From positions 62,001 through 126,000 of the forward strand of contig NZ_PIQX01000005.1 of assembly GCF_003049085.1 (NCBI RefSeq): 64,000 bases of DNA, given 5' to 3'. Below are positions 62,009 to 64,000 of the stretch, one piece after another. The position numbers and the translations under genes are program-made. This DNA is from Campylobacter concisus. GTDB lineage: Bacteria; Campylobacterota; Campylobacteria; Campylobacterales; Campylobacteraceae. Position 1 is the first letter of the stretch; every line of letters starts with the position of its first letter. The notes beneath the pieces were generated by a model. It was given only the letters and a program-made list of their open reading frames with translations, was not told the DNA's origin and searched no databases.

Positions 62009-62623
62009 ATGTTTAATGGCTTGATCCGTGAGATAGCACAGGTTGTTAGTTATTCACAAAATATTTTAAGGCTAAAGGCAAATTTTCGTCCAAATTTAGG
62101 CGATAGCATCGCAGTAAATGGCGCTTGCTTAAGTGTGACCAAACTATATGATGATGGCTTTAGTGTGGAGCTAAGCGCAGAGAGTAGGGCAAATATCGCG
62201 GTTGAAAATTTAAAAGAAAGAGTGCATATCGAGCCAGCGATGAAGCTAGGAGACCGAGTAGATGGGCATTTGATGCAAGGACACATCGATTTTATCGGTA
62301 AAATTTCAAATATCAAAAAGAATGAGAATGGGGTTGATTTTTATATCGACCTGCCACGTGAGGCGATGGCTCTGATGGCAAACAAGGGCTCGGTGGGCGT
62401 CGAGGGAGTGAGCCTAACCATAAATGAAATTTTGCCAAAGGGCATAAGGCTTACCATCATACCTATCACATTTAAAGATAGTCTTTTTAGCACTTTCAAG
62501 GTCGGCAGACGCGTAAATATCGAAAGTGATCTTTTGGCTCGATACGTAGCTAGGCAGCTTTTTTGCAAGCAAGATAGTGGCCTTAGCTGGGACGATGTCG
62601 AGCGAATTTCTAGCCTTTATTAG
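62009..62623 (+). CDS. ribE: Riboflavin synthase, alpha chain
   Basis: A 204-residue riboflavin synthase made of two lumazine-binding repeats. The start MFNGLIREIAQV, the first-repeat marks SIAVNGACLSVTKL ... GDRVDGHLMQGHIDFIG and second-repeat SVGVEGVSLTINE ... GRRVNIESDLLARYV are as in the family. It turns two 6,7-dimethyl-8-ribityllumazine into riboflavin. pgeF follows after 9 bases. Confidence 0.94.
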   Translation: MFNGLIREIAQVVSYSQNILRLKANFRPNLGDSIAVNGACLSVTKLYDDGFSVELSAESRANIAVENLKERVHIEPAMKLGDRVDGHLMQGHIDFIGKISNIKKNENGVDFYIDLPREAMALMANKGSVGVEGVSLTINEILPKGIRLTIIPITFKDSLFSTFKVGRRVNIESDLLARYVARQLFCKQDSGLSWDDVERISSLY

Positions 62624-62632
62624 GTTGATAAA

Positions 62633-63364
62633 ATGCGTGAAAATTTAGAGATAGTCTTTGATAAAAATGGCGTATTAGCTGGCTTTACAAATAGATTTGG
62701 CGGTGTAAGCGAGGGTGCTTTTGAGAGCTTAAATTTAGCAGATCATGTTGGCGATGATCCGCTAAAGGTCGCACAAAATCGTGAAATTTTAGCAACGGCG
62801 CTTGGCATTATGCCTGTTAATTTAAAATTTATGAGCCAAATCCACTCAAATAAAGTGGGAATTTTGCAAGATTTTAACGATGATCTATCTCCATGTGATG
62901 GTGTGATAACATCATTAAAAGGTGTGGCGCTTTGCGTCTTAGTCGCTGACTGTGCGCCTGTTTTGATAATAGATGAACATCTTGGCGTAGTCGCAGCTGT
63001 GCATGCGGGACGCGCAGGTGTTACTAGTAAAATTTGTACAAATGCAGTGGGGCTAATGACGAGTGAGTTTGGTTGCCGCACTAGTAATTTACGCGTATTT
63101 ATAGGCGCAAATATCAAAGTGCAAAACTACGAAGTAGGCAAGCTAGATCTTGGTGAATTTAACCGATATAAAAATGATGGAAAATTTGATATAAACGCAG
63201 CTTTATTAGACGAATTTGCTAAGCTTGGAGTAGAGCAAATATCAATAGATCCTCGTTGCACTTTTGAGAGAGATGAATTATTCTCATACCGCAAACAGAG
63301 TAGGACCGGGCGTTTTTGCGGATTTGTGATGAATAGAGCCACATCGGTAAATAGTAAAAGATAG
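62633..63364 (+). CDS. pgeF: Peptidoglycan editing factor (laccase-domain, YfiH type)
   Basis: A 243-residue YfiH/PgeF protein. Conserved: GFTNRFGGVSEGAFESLNLADHVGDDPLKV, MSQIHSNKVG, LCVLVADCAPVLIIDE and VVAAVHAGRAG, with the Cys and His metal ligands. It ends in QSRTGRFCGFVM, the family closing. PgeF removes wrongly made muropeptides; related enzymes also act on purine nucleosides. Coupled with ribE in one run. Confidence 0.92.
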   Translation: MRENLEIVFDKNGVLAGFTNRFGGVSEGAFESLNLADHVGDDPLKVAQNREILATALGIMPVNLKFMSQIHSNKVGILQDFNDDLSPCDGVITSLKGVALCVLVADCAPVLIIDEHLGVVAAVHAGRAGVTSKICTNAVGLMTSEFGCRTSNLRVFIGANIKVQNYEVGKLDLGEFNRYKNDGKFDINAALLDEFAKLGVEQISIDPRCTFERDELFSYRKQSRTGRFCGFVMNRATSVNSKR

Positions 63365-63519
63365 AAGTAAATCTTTAGCTTCATTGCTTGCCTGTTAAAA
63401 TTTGCCAGCTAAATTGTATTGAACGTTTTGATATTTAATTTGATCTAAAAAATGGCTAAATATAATAATTTTTAGCTACAATTTGACATCAAATCTCAAA
63501 AAGAACAACAAGGAAAATC

Positions 63520-64000
63520 ATGCAAATAGGTAAAATTTTGACTGCCATTATGTTAACAGGAGCCTTTTATATGGCGCAAGCACACATGTTTTGGGTAGAT
63601 GGAGCTAATGATGAAAAGCTAGGAAAATTTATCGCAAACATGGGTTATAGCGACGATTTTCCAAAGCTAGAGCCTATTATGGCCGAACGCGTCCATCTTT
63701 TTGCGCCAATTACTGTAATAAGTAAAGATGGTAGCAAAAAGAAGCTTACACAAAGTGGCGAGAACTACCGCTACGAGGGCGAAAGATTAGACAAAGGCAC
63801 ATATATCTTACTAGCACAGCAAAATCCTATGTATTCGCTTAAAAAGCGTAGTGATGGCAAGTGGCTAATAGACACAACTAAGCTTGATCTAAAGGATCTA
63901 AGCGATATACAGATTTGCCGGCTGATGACAATAACATCTAAGAGAGTCTTAAATTTAGGTAAAACAGACGACTTCGTAACTAAACCTATTGGAGTTAAAA
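63520..64000 (+). CDS. DUF4198-family periplasmic protein (cut by the window end)
   Basis: The frame opens at ATG 63520 after AAGGAAAATC and continues to the window end without stop (160 codons visible). A signal peptide (ILTAIMLTGAFYMAQA) precedes HMFWVDG, the typical start of DUF4198 proteins, and further on the TKPIG near the end matches the family's motif. DUF4198 proteins are thought to help nickel/cobalt or other metal uptake in the periplasm, which would suit the NiFe hydrogenase. A TATAAT box lies at 63461-63466. Confidence 0.75.
   Translation, partial: MQIGKILTAIMLTGAFYMAQAHMFWVDGANDEKLGKFIANMGYSDDFPKLEPIMAERVHLFAPITVISKDGSKKKLTQSGENYRYEGERLDKGTYILLAQQNPMYSLKKRSDGKWLIDTTKLDLKDLSDIQICRLMTITSKRVLNLGKTDDFVTKPIGVK

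Noticed and set aside
1-64000. CRISPR array, prophage or complete insertion sequence
   Set aside because: No regular repeat-spacer pattern, integrase, transposase or terminal inverted repeats were seen anywhere in the window.

Overview
The window looks like a chromosomal segment of a Campylobacter of the oral/gut, hydrogen-using group; Campylobacter concisus or a near relative is my best guess. The reasons are the AT-rich, AAATTT-laden sequence, the bc1 complex petABC, a nifJ-type pyruvate oxidoreductase with flavodoxin, a hydrogenase-4 (hyf) operon with focA, and a ciaB gene next to a YciA-type thioesterase, an order I recall from C. jejuni. The species call is inference. I saw no rRNA, tRNA, CRISPR array, transposase or integrase.

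Layout. 1-3.1 kb: three overlapping lipoprotein genes (CsgG-like, DUF4810, DUF799), then an EamA exporter and a short Sua5/YrdC protein. 3.1-8 kb: a mosaic of imported and broken genes. An M3 peptidase is split by a GC-rich oxidoreductase gene, a headless HAD phosphatase is joined to a duplicated tail of a YwqK-like gene, and a racemase and the full YwqK-like gene follow. 8-10.4 kb: a pentapeptide-repeat membrane protein gene with three lesions. 10.6-14.8 kb: a DNA glycosylase gene and nifJ, both GC-rich relative to their neighbours. 15-17.8 kb: a SotB-type exporter, then a probable iron-responsive group ending in flavodoxin. 17.9-21 kb: a polar amino acid ABC transporter with two tandem binding proteins and the relic of a third. 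21.2-24.6 kb: an LplT-PlsC-acyl-ACP synthetase fusion. 24.8-29.8 kb: mnmG and petABC. 29.9-31.5 kb: an orphan polymorphic-toxin module (toxin type 50 tip, candidate immunity gene, lipoprotein with a damaged start). 32.1-33.2 kb: a metallo-beta-lactamase-fold hydrolase. 33.5-44.1 kb: a 32-residue leader ORF, hyfABCEFGHI, hycH, hycI and focA. 44.2-47.3 kb: a Crp-family regulator, thioesterase and ciaB. 47.3-52.6 kb: two GGDEF-EAL membrane proteins, one with intact signature motifs and one degenerate. 52.6-59.1 kb: dut, small membrane and envelope genes, and the fatty-acid operon fabG-acpP-fabF-accA. 59.3-61.8 kb: CbrC-like and YwqG-like genes and a deleted alpha/beta hydrolase. 62-64 kb: ribE, pgeF and a DUF4198 gene cut by the window end.

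How it fits together. Pyruvate oxidation (NifJ) with flavodoxin, the Hyf complex with formate channel FocA, and the bc1 complex point to a flexible anaerobic or microaerobic metabolism built on formate, hydrogen and low-potential electron carriers. The fatty-acid operon and the Aas-like fusion serve membrane lipid synthesis and repair. Several accessory loci (type 50 toxin tip, candidate immunity gene, YwqK-, YwqG- and CbrC-like genes) resemble parts of contact-dependent or polymorphic toxin systems, left as orphans. The least described items are the hyf leader ORF and the orphan toxin module.
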